Origin: Agrococcus carbonis
GTDB lineage: Bacteria; Actinomycetota; Actinomycetes; Actinomycetales; Microbacteriaceae
Direction of reading: 5' to 3'
NCBI RefSeq assembly: GCF_900104705.1
Contig: NZ_LT629734.1
Span: 1,612,001-1,676,000 of the forward strand
Length of the DNA: 64,000 nucleotides
Under the pieces are notes generated by a model. The model saw nothing but the letters and a program-made list of their open reading frames with translations. It ran no database searches and was not told the origin of the DNA. Positions 28,256-36,463 of this stretch are shown piece after piece. A program made the position numbers and the translations under genes. Within the stretch, counting starts at the first letter, position 1; the number at the start of each line of letters is the position of its first letter.

Positions 28256-29247
28256 GACACCGAAGGACGGGTCGCAGGCCCGGGCACCGCATCCAGCAGC
28301 GCCGCGACGACATCCTGCGCCTGGGTGCCGCCGGCCCACGATGCTGCGGTGAGCGTGAGTCGGTGCGCGAGCGCGTGGACCGCGACCGCCTTGACGTCCT
28401 CGGGCAGCGCGTAGTCCCGTCCGTCGAGCACCGCGAGCGCACGGCTGACGAGCAGCAGCGCCTGCGAGCCGCGCGGCGACGCGCCGACCTCGACCGCGCT
28501 GTGGACGCGGGTCGCGGATGCGAGGGCGACGCAGTAGGCGACGAGATCAGAATCCACCTCCACGGCTTCGACGCCCGCCTGCATCGCGAGCAGCTGGTCG
28601 GCCGTCACCACCTGCCGCACGTCGGCGCGCTCCCGCCGCCGCCCGAGCCGCCGCGCGAGCACGTCGGCCTCGGCCGCCGCCGTCGGATAGCCGACGGCGA
28701 GGCGCACCATGAAGCGGTCGAGCTGCGCCTCCGGCAGCGGGTACGTCCCCTCGTACTCGACCGGGTTCGAGGTCGCCACGACGTGGAACGGCGCGGGCAG
28801 CGGGAAGCTCGTGCCCTCGACAGAGACCTGTCGCTCGGCCATCGCCTCGAGCAGCGCCGACTGGGTCTTCGGCGCCGTGCGGTTGATCTCGTCGGCGAGG
28901 AGCAGTCCGGTGAACACCGGGCCCGGGCGGAATGCGAAGCCTGCGTCGGCGGGGTCGTAGACGTAGGAGCCGGTGATGTCGGCGGGCAGCAGGTCGGGCG
29001 TGCACTGCAGCCGCCGGAAGTCGAGCCCGAGCGCGGTGGCGAGCGAGCGCGCCGCGAGTGTCTTGCCGACCCCCGGTACGTCTTCGAACAGCACGTGCCC
29101 GCCCGCGAGGATCGCGGCGAGCGCGAGCCGCAGCGGCTGCGCCATGCCGACGACCGCAGTGCCGACCTCGCGCAGCACCTCGCCACCGAGGTCTGCGATG
29201 CGGGCGACGGGCATCGGCGCGAGGGTCGGGGCGGGCGGATGCGTCAT
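28252..29247 (-). CDS. MoxR-family AAA+ ATPase
   Basis: 331 residues. Walker A GVGKT at 59-63, Walker B LLLADEINR with Asp119/Glu120, sensor I ATSNPVEYEGTYPLPEAQ, and an arginine finger region LDRFMVRLAVGYP. It is thought to be a chaperone that remodels metalloproteins or envelope proteins together with the DUF58 partner. AAGGAG lies 7 bases before the ATG. Its start overlaps the end of the small upstream membrane protein. Confidence 0.92.
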   Translation of the reverse strand: MTHPPAPTLAPMPVARIADLGGEVLREVGTAVVGMAQPLRLALAAILAGGHVLFEDVPGVGKTLAARSLATALGLDFRRLQCTPDLLPADITGSYVYDPADAGFAFRPGPVFTGLLLADEINRTAPKTQSALLEAMAERQVSVEGTSFPLPAPFHVVATSNPVEYEGTYPLPEAQLDRFMVRLAVGYPTAAAEADVLARRLGRRRERADVRQVVTADQLLAMQAGVEAVEVDSDLVAYCVALASATRVHSAVEVGASPRGSQALLLVSRALAVLDGRDYALPEDVKAVAVHALAHRLTLTAASWAGGTQAQDVVAALLDAVPGPATRPSVS

Positions 29248-29702
29248 GGACGGTCTCCTTGCAGGGTCTCGAGGGAAGTCAGGCAGTCGTCGAAGGCGCG
29301 GCTCGTCGGGGGTTCGAAGGCGCGCAGGGTGCGGAGGCCGCGGGCGCCGAGCGCCGCGGCGACGGCATCGTCGTCGTCTGGGTGGATGCCCGCGGTGCGC
29401 AGGCAACCGGCTGCGACTGCGCGGAGCTCGCGCATGCCCTGCTCCGTCACGCGACCGTCGCGATCGATGATCGACCAGGAGAGCTGGGCGATCTCGTGCC
29501 GCTGGCCGCCGCTGCGGCCACCGCCGGGCAGCTGCGGCAGCGACGGCTCCCGGCCGATGTCCGCACGGCCGATGAGTGCGCCGAGCACGGCGACGGCCGC
29601 GCCCGCGAGGGCGATGTTCGCGGGCTCGAAGGCGAGCAGCAGCATGACGAGCCCGACCGTGCCGGCGGCGAGTCCTGTCATGGTGAGTGGCAACCGCCTC
29701 AC
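29244..29702 (-). CDS. Small membrane-anchored protein of the MoxR operon
   Basis: Family not recognised. 152 residues. Two hydrophobic segments form a hairpin in the first 45 residues (MTGLAAGTVGLVMLLLAFEP, IALAGAAVAVLGALIG). A soluble, moderately acidic domain of about 100 residues follows. The GTG start at 29702 follows the DUF4129 stop by 8 bases, and the stop overlaps the MoxR ATG. Confidence 0.68.
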   Translation of the reverse strand: MRRLPLTMTGLAAGTVGLVMLLLAFEPANIALAGAAVAVLGALIGRADIGREPSLPQLPGGGRSGGQRHEIAQLSWSIIDRDGRVTEQGMRELRAVAAGCLRTAGIHPDDDDAVAAALGARGLRTLRAFEPPTSRAFDDCLTSLETLQGDRP

Positions 29703-29710
29703 CGCGCCCC

Positions 29711-30433
29711 TCAGTGCCCCGCGAGGCGCTCGAGGCAGCGGCGCGCCTCGTCGACGTCGCCGCGCGTCATCCGGTCGGAGCGCGCGAACCGCGCGCGGTG
29801 GAACAGCCCCAGCAGTGTGCGGATGGTGTCGGCGTCCGCGTGGGTAGAGCGGAGCACGGATGCGGTGAACTCCGTCGGCGTCGCCGCGGGTGCCCGGTGC
29901 ACGCCCGAGTCCGCGGCCGCAGCCTCGAGCGCGAGCCAGGCGGCGATGATCGCGTCGTCAGCGTCGTCGCGCTCGGCGAGCACGGCACGGGCCGCATCGA
30001 CGCCCTGGCGGAGCGCCGGGAGGTCGGGTTCTCCCGCCTCGGCCACATCGTGGTCGGTCGTGGGGCGCGTCGTGCTGGCGACATCGCGGATGCGTGCGCG
30101 GGCGGCCCCGCGGATGAGTCGCAGCAGAACGGCGGCGACGACGATCGCGACCAGCGCCACGACGAGGACGACGAACCACGACACCGGCTGGCTCGTGTCG
30201 ATCGGATCACCCGGCGGCGGCGTCTCCGCCGACGGCGTCTGGGTCGGCGCGGTGGTCTCGCTCGGCGCGCTCGGCGGCCCGCCGTCGAGCTCGCCCATCC
30301 GCCACGGTCCCGTGAGCGCGGCTCCCGCGACGACGGCGAGCGACACGAGCGCGGCGCTCGCCGGGAGCAGCCACACACCGCTCCCTGCAGCACGTCGCGG
30401 CCCGTCGCCTAGGGGTCCGTAGCGTCCGCGCAT
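29711..30433 (-). CDS. DUF4129 domain membrane protein, first gene of the MoxR operon
   Basis: 240 residues. An N-terminal transmembrane segment (about 20-40) is followed by an extracytoplasmic Thr/Pro-rich linker. A second transmembrane segment (about 83-105) leads to a cytosolic DUF4129-like C-terminal domain with ATPTEFTASVLRS and LLGLFHRARFARS. TATCGT (complement of 30440-30445) ends 6 bases before the ATG, so this is probably the operon's leaderless first gene. DUF4129 proteins habitually precede MoxR-DUF58 genes. Confidence 0.8.
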   Translation of the reverse strand: MRGRYGPLGDGPRRAAGSGVWLLPASAALVSLAVVAGAALTGPWRMGELDGGPPSAPSETTAPTQTPSAETPPPGDPIDTSQPVSWFVVLVVALVAIVVAAVLLRLIRGAARARIRDVASTTRPTTDHDVAEAGEPDLPALRQGVDAARAVLAERDDADDAIIAAWLALEAAAADSGVHRAPAATPTEFTASVLRSTHADADTIRTLLGLFHRARFARSDRMTRGDVDEARRCLERLAGH

Positions 30434-30540
30434 GCCGCCACGATATAGCCGGGGCCCTTCCTGTCCCTCGCCGACGCCGCCCGAGTCTGGGCTGGCGCGA
30501 CGAGACACGATGGCGGGTACGGCGAAGGGCGAACGGACTC

Positions 30541-30568
30541 TTGCTCCCCGTACGAAGCGCGCTAGCGT
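30541..30568 (+). promoter_or_regulatory. Promoter of the small secreted peptide gene
   Basis: TTGCTC (30541-30546), 16 bases, TAGCGT (30563-30568). It is followed by a short leader with AAGGAGGAAG (30585-30594) just before the TTG start. The bases downstream are noticeably less GC-rich than the surroundings. Confidence 0.65.
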
Positions 30569-30596
30569 CACCCAAAATCGATCCAAGGAGGAAGTT

Positions 30597-30728
30597 TTGT
30601 TCAAGCGCAAACTAGCGGCAGGAGCAGTTCTCGGGATGTTGATGGTGGTCGGCCTTCCGGTAGCCGCCCATGCGGCGGGTGACGCCAGCATCAACTGTGG
30701 GCGCACCGTCTGCGGCAACCTCATCTAG
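30597..30728 (+). CDS. Small secreted peptide precursor with two cysteines
   Basis: 43 residues starting at TTG 30597, directly behind a near-perfect Shine-Dalgarno sequence. An N-terminal signal peptide is clear: basic FKRK, hydrophobic LAAGAVLGMLMVVGLPVAA, cleavage after AHA. That leaves a mature peptide of about 17 residues, AGDASINCGRTVCGNLI, whose two cysteines could form a small disulfide ring. Its own promoter and strong terminator make it an independent unit. The family is not recognised. It might be a signalling, antimicrobial or surface-active peptide; the sequence alone does not decide. Confidence 0.72.
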   Translation: MFKRKLAAGAVLGMLMVVGLPVAAHAAGDASINCGRTVCGNLI

Positions 30729-30743
30729 CGGAAAGCATCTCGG

Positions 30744-30784
30744 GTCGGGCGCGCGCAGAGTAGCGCGCGCCCGACCTCTTGTTT
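30744..30784 (+). terminator. Strong Rho-independent terminator after the peptide gene
   Basis: Thirteen perfectly paired bases (30744-30756 with 30763-30775), a 6-base AGAGTA loop, then CTCTTGTTT. It is the best terminator in the window. Confidence 0.9.
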
Positions 30785-30832
30785 ATTCCGCAGGGCATGG
30801 CGGCCTGCTCGTGACAATCGAGGCGAACGCCC

Positions 30833-32140
30833 CTACGCCGGCGCCGCCTCCGTCGCGACCCGCCGCACGAGCGGCAGCGCGCACGCCGTCGCGCCGAGCG
30901 TGACGACGACCGCCCCGACCGCCATGAGCATCCACGTCACGATCGACGCGGGGCTCTGCACCCACAGCATGAACGTGGGCAGGATGAGCAGCAGCGCCAT
31001 GCCGGCCGCGCCGCCGACGCCGATGAGGAGCGGCAGCAGCACCTGCCGCACGATCGCGCCCTGCATGACCGGCAGGTCGACGCCCATCCGGTGCATCGCC
31101 TGGTGCTCGCGCCGCTGGTCGAGCACCTTCGCCGACTGCGCGATGCCCGCGAGCACCGCGCCGAGCACGCCCGCGATCGCGATCGTCAGCACGGCGCCAG
31201 TCGCCATGTCGTCGCTCATCGGGTCGCCGGCACCCGCCATCGCGGGCGCGAGGGACGCGAAGCCGCCCGCCATCACCGCGATCGCCATGGCGCCGACGAT
31301 GTTGAAGGCGCCCCGCGGGTCGTCGACGACGCGCCGCGCGGCGAGCAGGGCCGCGGGGCTGCGCGCGCCCTTGGCGACGAGCCACGCGACGCCCTGGATG
31401 ACGAGCGGCCCGATGAGGGAGTACGACAGCAGGACGATCGAGATGAGGGCGATCGAGAAGGTCAGCTCGACCGGCACGAGGTCGAGCACGACCACCACGA
31501 CGTAGGCGGCGACGACCGCCACGAAGCCTGCGATGCGCCACAGCGAGAGCCGCTTGGGCGAGACGCGCTGGGCGACGCCGAGCGGCGTCACGTGCACGCG
31601 CTGCAGCGACGCGAGCGCCGCGACGAGCGCGATCAGCACGACCGCTCCCGCGGCCGCGCCCCACACCCACGCGGGCGGCAGCAGCTCGGCGACCGTGAAC
31701 GGCAGCCCCTGGAACTCGATGCGCGCGATGCCCGGCGTCACCGCGAGCGCGAGCGCCGCACCGACGAGCACGCCGACGAGCGCCTGCGCGACGGCGTCGA
31801 GCACCGCCATCGCGGTCACCTGCCCACGCGTCGCGCCCGCGAGGCGCAGCGCCGCGAGCCGGTCGTCGCGCCGCGCGATCGCGAGCCGCACGGCTGCCTG
31901 CGCGAGCGTCCACACCGCGGGCAGCAGGAGCGCCGCCGCGACGAAGGCGAGCATGAGCACGAACGAGCCGAGCGACTCCTCGACCCGCCCCTCGACGAGC
32001 CGCAGCCGGAAGGCGTTGACGCCGCCGAGCACAGCGAGCAGCGCAGCGGTCGCGAAGGCGAAGGCGGTCGCGCTCAGCACGTCGGTCGCGCGCGGGCCGG
32101 TGGCGCGCAGCAGCCGCGCCCACAGCAGCACGGCGCTCAT
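30833..32140 (-). CDS. FtsX-like ABC transporter permease
   Basis: 435 residues with about eight to ten hydrophobic segments in the MacB/FtsX pattern. A first segment after RATDVLSATAFAFATAAL is followed by the cytosolic coupling region RRDDRLAALRLAGATRGQV. A second half has QRREHQAMHRMGVDLPVMQG, the same coupling element duplicated. ATG 32140 overlaps the ATPase stop (ATGA). With the ATPase it probably forms a lipoprotein/peptide/antibiotic-type exporter or mechanotransmitter. It is convergent with the peptide gene, so co-regulation is not implied. Confidence 0.85.
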   Translation of the reverse strand: MSAVLLWARLLRATGPRATDVLSATAFAFATAALLAVLGGVNAFRLRLVEGRVEESLGSFVLMLAFVAAALLLPAVWTLAQAAVRLAIARRDDRLAALRLAGATRGQVTAMAVLDAVAQALVGVLVGAALALAVTPGIARIEFQGLPFTVAELLPPAWVWGAAAGAVVLIALVAALASLQRVHVTPLGVAQRVSPKRLSLWRIAGFVAVVAAYVVVVVLDLVPVELTFSIALISIVLLSYSLIGPLVIQGVAWLVAKGARSPAALLAARRVVDDPRGAFNIVGAMAIAVMAGGFASLAPAMAGAGDPMSDDMATGAVLTIAIAGVLGAVLAGIAQSAKVLDQRREHQAMHRMGVDLPVMQGAIVRQVLLPLLIGVGGAAGMALLLILPTFMLWVQSPASIVTWMLMAVGAVVVTLGATACALPLVRRVATEAAPA

Positions 32141-33246
32141 CGGTTCGCGCCCCGGTGCTGCGCGCTCTGCTGGATCCACTGCTGCATCGGGTTCGCGACC
32201 CGCTGCTGGCCGTAGGTCGGCGCGGAAGGGGCGGGGGCGGATGCGCCGTGGGGCGCCGGGTGCGCCGCCCCGTACGGCGCGGGGTGCGCGGGCGCCTGCG
32301 CCGACCAGCGGGACGGATGCGTGGAGCCGGCGGCGAGGTGGGCGTGGTCTCGTGACGCGTGCGCCTGCGGCGCGCGCTCCTCGACCGGCGAGGGGAACGT
32401 GAGCGCCTGCGGCGCGCGCTCCTCGACCGGCGGGAGTGACGCGAGCGCCTGCGGCGTCCGCTCCTCGACCGGCGGGTGGAACGCGGACGCCTGCGGCGCG
32501 GACTCCTCGACCGGCGGCACAGCGGGAGCCGGCGCCCCGTCGCTCACGATCCGGCCGTCCTCGAGCCGCACGACGCGCGAGCACGCGGCGGCGACCTCGG
32601 GGTCGTGCGTGACGACGACGAGCGAGGCGCCGTGGCCGAGCGTCGCGCCGATGAGCAGGGCCATGACGGCCTGGCCGGTCGCGCGGTCGAGCGCGCCGGT
32701 CGGCTCGTCGGCGAAGACGATGCCGGGCTGCCCGACGAGCGCCCGCGCGATCGCGACGCGCTGCGCCTGCCCGCCGGAGAGCTCGCCCGGCCGCCGATGC
32801 AGCATCGCACCCAGCCCCAGCCGGTGCAGCAGCGCGCCCGCGGCAGCCTCGGCGCCGACGCGCGAGCCGCCGCCGAGCATGAGCGGCAGCGCGACGTTCT
32901 CGATCGCCGGCAGCTCGGGCAGCAGCTGCCCCGACTGGAAGACGAAGCCGAAGTCGCTGCGGCGCAGCCGCGTCCGCGCGCCGTCGCGCATCGTCGCGAG
33001 ATCCTGCCCGCGCCACACGACGCGGCCGTCGGCGGGCGCGACGATGCCGGCGAGCACGTGCAGCAGCGTCGACTTGCCCGAGCCCGACGGGCCCATGATG
33101 GCGACGGCCTCGGGGCCGTCGGCGCCGATCGTGAGCGAGACGTCGGCGAGCGCGGGGGAGGCCGACGCGCCCTCGCCGTAGACGTGCGTGAGCCGGTGGG
33201 CTTCGAGCCGGTTGGTGTGCGGGGCGGGGTGCGGATCGTTGTGCAT
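32137..33246 (-). CDS. LolD/MacB-type ABC transporter ATP-binding protein with repeat-derived C-terminal tail
   Basis: 369 residues. The first ~230 are a normal ATPase: Walker A GPSGSGKST at 52-60, Q-loop VFQSGQLLPEL, signature ELSGGQAQR, Walker B IVFADEPTGALD and VVVTHDPEV. After DGRIVSDG comes an extra ~125 residues. Four tandem PPVEERAPQA-type units of about 14 residues (about 243-300) are encoded by the same DNA repeat found between genes at 13633 and 26126. A Pro/Ala/His-rich tail ends in NPMQQWIQQSAQHRG. Related ATPases stop near residue 230, so the tail is a lineage-specific addition. The start is ATG 33246. Confidence 0.86.
   Translation of the reverse strand: MHNDPHPAPHTNRLEAHRLTHVYGEGASASPALADVSLTIGADGPEAVAIMGPSGSGKSTLLHVLAGIVAPADGRVVWRGQDLATMRDGARTRLRRSDFGFVFQSGQLLPELPAIENVALPLMLGGGSRVGAEAAAGALLHRLGLGAMLHRRPGELSGGQAQRVAIARALVGQPGIVFADEPTGALDRATGQAVMALLIGATLGHGASLVVVTHDPEVAAACSRVVRLEDGRIVSDGAPAPAVPPVEESAPQASAFHPPVEERTPQALASLPPVEERAPQALTFPSPVEERAPQAHASRDHAHLAAGSTHPSRWSAQAPAHPAPYGAAHPAPHGASAPAPSAPTYGQQRVANPMQQWIQQSAQHRGANR
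32346..32520. repeat. Four units of the TCCTCGACCGGCG repeat captured inside a coding sequence
   Basis: GCGCCTGCGG followed by CGCTCCTCGACCGGCG recurs about every 42 bases, so the reading frame of the opposite-strand ATPase is kept. The outermost copy carries the same TCTCGTGACGCGTGCGCC lead-in as the intergenic copy at 13619. Read on the minus strand it encodes the VEERAPQA peptide repeat. Confidence 0.88.
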
Positions 33247-33401
33247 GGCTCCATCCGAGCGCGCAGAACGCGCGTGCGGGCCGCCTTTGCATCGCGCGAC
33301 CGAGCGCGGATCATCCGCTGGGATGACGGGCGCCCCGCCCACGTCGCCCGCGCCGCCGACACCACCGCCGCCGCCCAGCCGGGCATCCCTAGGCTTGAAG
33401 C

Positions 33402-34235
33402 GTGACGATCGCGGCGACAGGCACCACCACGCGACCGATCGCGATCGTGCCCGCCGCGCTCGTCACGCTCGCCGCCGTCCTGCTCTTCTGGGTGCTGACC
33501 GACTGGGGCTACGTGCCGCTCGTCGCCGGCGTGATCGGCGGCATCCTCACCGACCGCGCCGGCGCCTCCCGCAAGCTCGGCCAGGACCTCTCGGTCATCG
33601 CGATCGCGCTGACCTGGATCTCGACCATCTCGCTGCACGCCGACATCTCCGACGCGGGCATGATCCGCTTCACGCTCGCGCTCGGCGGCGCCGTGATCCT
33701 GCCGTACGCGATCACCCGCTGGGGCTTCAAGGACCGCACGATCCGCTTCCCGTGGGCGGGCGGCCGCTGGTCGCGCCGCATGTGGGTGTACCTCGTGGTG
33801 GTCGTCTTCGCCGCCTACCTGATCCTGCCGTTCTACTTCCTGACCTCCGGCGTGTACCTCAACTGGCCCGCCGTGCAGGACTGGAGCATGATCGCGCGGC
33901 TGTTCGTCGGCGTGAACGCCGTCGGCCTCTGGGACGAGCTGTTCTTCATCTGCACCGTCTACACGCTGCTCATGCGCCACTTCCGGCCGTGGCTCGCCAA
34001 CATCCTGCAGGCGGGCATCTTCGTGTCGTTCCTGTGGGAGCTCGGCTACCAGGCGTGGGGGCCGCTGCTCACCATCCCGTTCGCGCTCGTGCAGGGCGCC
34101 ATCTTCACCTGGACGAAGAACCTCTTCTACGTCGTCACCGTGCACCTGCTGTTCGACGCGATCGTGTTCCTCGTCATCGTGCACGCCCACCACCCCGAGG
34201 CGCTGCCGATCTTCCCGCTCGTGCACGGGTTCTGA
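33402..34235 (+). CDS. CPBP-like (Abi/CAAX protease-related) membrane protein with atypical active-site motif
   Basis: 277 residues with about eight hydrophobic segments. The CPBP glutamate motif EExxxR appears as WDELFFICTVYTLL (about 174-187): Asp-Glu instead of Glu-Glu, and no Arg at the expected spacing. The later motifs are FLWELGYQ and VTVHLLFDAIVF. Proteolytic activity is therefore doubtful, and the label rests on layout. TAGGCT (33390-33395) ends 6 bases before GTG 33402, predicting a leaderless transcript. Confidence 0.7.
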   Translation: MTIAATGTTTRPIAIVPAALVTLAAVLLFWVLTDWGYVPLVAGVIGGILTDRAGASRKLGQDLSVIAIALTWISTISLHADISDAGMIRFTLALGGAVILPYAITRWGFKDRTIRFPWAGGRWSRRMWVYLVVVVFAAYLILPFYFLTSGVYLNWPAVQDWSMIARLFVGVNAVGLWDELFFICTVYTLLMRHFRPWLANILQAGIFVSFLWELGYQAWGPLLTIPFALVQGAIFTWTKNLFYVVTVHLLFDAIVFLVIVHAHHPEALPIFPLVHGF

Positions 34236-34330
34236 GCCTGCGGCTCCGCCGCGGCGGCTCGGCCGAAGCGGGCGAGCAGGGCGGATGCGGCGGGTTCCGC
34301 CCGTGGGCGCCGTCGCGTAGCGTGCCCCGC

Positions 34331-34699
34331 ATGGCCATCGCACGCTACCCATCGCTCGTGATCGACTGCCCCGACGCCCCCGCGCTCGCGAAGTTCTACG
34401 GCGCCCTCCTCGACTGGCCCGTGCAGACGGGCAGCGACGGCAACGACACGTGGATGGAGATCCGCGCCGACTACGGCCAGGTCATCTGCTTCCAGCAGGT
34501 CGAGGACTACCGCGCGCCGGTGTGGCCGACGCAGGAGCACCCGCAGCAGATGCACCTCGACGTCGAGGTCGACGACCTCGACGAGGCCGAGGCGGCGACG
34601 CTCGCGCTCGGCGCGACGAAGCACGCGTTCCAGCCGGGCGAGACGTTCCGCGTCTTCCTCGACCCGGCCGGCCACCCGTTCTGCCTCTGCATCAGCTGA
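34331..34699 (+). CDS. VOC superfamily (glyoxalase/bleomycin resistance-like) protein
   Basis: 122 residues, two beta-alpha-beta-beta-beta modules: YPSLVIDCPDAPALAKFYGALLDWP, then [16 protein letters not shown] and LDPAGHPFCLC. His and Glu positions could bind a metal, but specificity is not predictable. TAGCGT (34318-34323) ends 7 bases before ATG 34331, giving a leaderless start. Confidence 0.83.
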   Translation: MAIARYPSLVIDCPDAPALAKFYGALLDWPVQTGSDGNDTWMEIRADYGQVICFQQVEDYRAPVWPTQEHPQQMHLDVEVDDLDEAEAATLALGATKHAFQPGETFRVFLDPAGHPFCLCIS

Positions 34700-34754
34700 C
34701 CAGTCGAGCTGCCGACCCGCCGACGCGCGCCGCCGCTGCGCCCGCGCGGCCCCC

Positions 34755-35447
34755 TCAGCCCAGCGCCACCGACGCCTGCATGCCGAGCCGCGTGAAGCCG
34801 AGCCGGTCGGCGAGCCGCAGCGACGCCTCGTTGCCGACGCGGCAGCGCCACTGCGCGACGAGCCCCGCGTCGACCGCCTCGCGCACCGCCCGCGCGGCCG
34901 CCGCGGTGCCGAAGCCGCCGCGGCGGCGGCCGGGCGCGGTCGCGACGCCGAGGTGGGCGACCGCGCCGTGCCACGGCTGGTAGCCCGCGACCGCCGCCGC
35001 GGCGTCGCCGTCGCGCACGGCCCAGCGCCGCTCCATCGTCTGCACGCCGGCCTCGTCCCACTCGTCCTCGGCCATCGAGGCGCCGACGGCGGCGACGTCG
35101 AACGAGGTCGCCGGCACCGCCTCGCGGTCGGGCAGCGGCGGCCGCGCGCCGGTGAAGAGCAGGTGCGCCGAGCCGATCGGCCGCGCGCCCGGCAGCGCCG
35201 CGGCGATCCGGTCGGCGTCGAGCAGCGCCTCAGCCGACACAGCACCGAGCGCCGCCTTCGCGCTCGGCGGTGCGGCCACGACGGTCGCGGCGCCGAGCCG
35301 CACGACGACGACGGCATCCAGGTCGTCGCGCTCGACGCGCGTGAGCCCCGAGCCCTCGAGGGCAGCGGTCGTCGTGCCGAGCGCCTCCGCCCACGCGGCG
35401 CGCAGCCGCACGCCCTCGCGCTGGGGCACATCCGGGTCGCCGAACAT
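34755..35447 (-). CDS. GNAT-like acetyltransferase
   Basis: 230 residues. The N-terminal ~110 are poorly conserved, and the C-terminal half has the GNAT acetyl-CoA motif in diverged form (HLGVATAPGRRRGGFGTAAAARAV) and NEASLRLADRLGFTRLG. ATG 35447 is chosen because GACACT ends 7 bases upstream and the next start codons lie in low-complexity sequence. The substrate is unknown. Confidence 0.75.
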   Translation of the reverse strand: MFGDPDVPQREGVRLRAAWAEALGTTTAALEGSGLTRVERDDLDAVVVVRLGAATVVAAPPSAKAALGAVSAEALLDADRIAAALPGARPIGSAHLLFTGARPPLPDREAVPATSFDVAAVGASMAEDEWDEAGVQTMERRWAVRDGDAAAAVAGYQPWHGAVAHLGVATAPGRRRGGFGTAAAARAVREAVDAGLVAQWRCRVGNEASLRLADRLGFTRLGMQASVALG

Positions 35448-35510
35448 GGCACCCAGTGTCGACCCGCATCCGTGCCGCGCCGGGTGCCACGCCCGGCCTA
35501 GGCTCTTCCG

Positions 35511-36455
35511 GTGACCACTGTGCTGCTCGACGTCGACACGGGCATCGACGACGCCCTCGCCATCCTCACCGCCGCGCTCTCGAACGAGATCGACCTCGTC
35601 GGCTGCACCGTCACGTGGGGGAACGTCGACGTCGAGCAGGGGGCGCGCAACACCTCCGAGGTGCTGCACCTCGCGGGCCACGGCGACGTGCCGGTCGCGA
35701 TCGGCGCCGCCGGCCCCCGCGACGGGCGCCCCGCCGTCTTCTCGCCCGAGGTGCACGGCGCCGACGGGCTGGGCGGATGCGCCGACACGGCCCACGTGCC
35801 CGCGCTCAGCCCGGAGAGCGCGGTCGAGCTCATGCTGCGGCTGAGCCACGAGCACGCCGGCTCCCTCGAGATCGTCGCGGTCGGGCCGCTCACGAACCTC
35901 GCCGCGGCGCTCGACGCCGACCCGACGCTGCCGGAGCGCATCCGGCAGGTGACGATCATGGGCGGTGCGGCGCTCGCCCCGGGCAACGTGAGCGAGACCG
36001 CCGAGGCCAACATCTGGCACGACCCCGATGCCGCGCAGGTCGTCTTCGACGCGCCGTGGGAGCTCACGATGGTGGGGCTCGACGTGACGATGACGTCGCT
36101 CATCACCGACGAGCACCGCGCGCGGCTCGCCGCGGGCGGCGAGATCGGGCGGTTCTGCGACCGCATCCTCGACTTCTACCTGCGCTACTACGAGGGCTAC
36201 ACGGGCGAGCGTGCCTCGGGCAACCACGACGCGCTCGCGCTCGCGGTCGCGACGGGCCTCGTGCGCACGACGCTCTCGCCGATCGTCGACGTGCGGGTCG
36301 ACTGCTCGGACGGCCCGGCGCGCGGCCGCACGGTCACCGAGCTCGAGGGGGAGTGGGGCCAGTGGCCCGAGCCCGAGGGCGCGCGGCACCGCGTCGTGAT
36401 GGAGGTCGAGCCGGGCTTCGAGGAGCGCATGGTCGACCTGCTCGCCGGCGCCTGA
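35511..36455 (+). CDS. Inosine-uridine-preferring-type nucleoside hydrolase
   Basis: 314 residues. The N-terminal DVDTGIDDALAI (Asp7, Asp9, Asp13, Asp14) is the calcium- and ribose-binding signature of IU nucleoside hydrolases. VGPLTNLAAAL, MGGA and HDPDAAQVVFD are also present. It cleaves the N-glycosidic bond of ribonucleosides in salvage. TAGGCT (35499-35504) ends 6 bases before GTG 35511. Its nearest functional partner in the window is the ribokinase at 48948, which is not linked. Confidence 0.92.
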   Translation: MTTVLLDVDTGIDDALAILTAALSNEIDLVGCTVTWGNVDVEQGARNTSEVLHLAGHGDVPVAIGAAGPRDGRPAVFSPEVHGADGLGGCADTAHVPALSPESAVELMLRLSHEHAGSLEIVAVGPLTNLAAALDADPTLPERIRQVTIMGGAALAPGNVSETAEANIWHDPDAAQVVFDAPWELTMVGLDVTMTSLITDEHRARLAAGGEIGRFCDRILDFYLRYYEGYTGERASGNHDALALAVATGLVRTTLSPIVDVRVDCSDGPARGRTVTELEGEWGQWPEPEGARHRVVMEVEPGFEERMVDLLAGA

Positions 36456-36463
36456 CCCGCGCG

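Noticed and set aside
28246..29847. Plus-strand frame opposite the MoxR gene
   Set aside because: No recognisable domain or start signals; MoxR on the minus strand explains the region fully.
30597..33246. Peptide gene and ABC transporter as one bacteriocin export system
   Set aside because: They are convergent and separated by a strong terminator. The ATPase has no peptidase domain and the peptide has a Sec-type signal, so a joint system is not supported.
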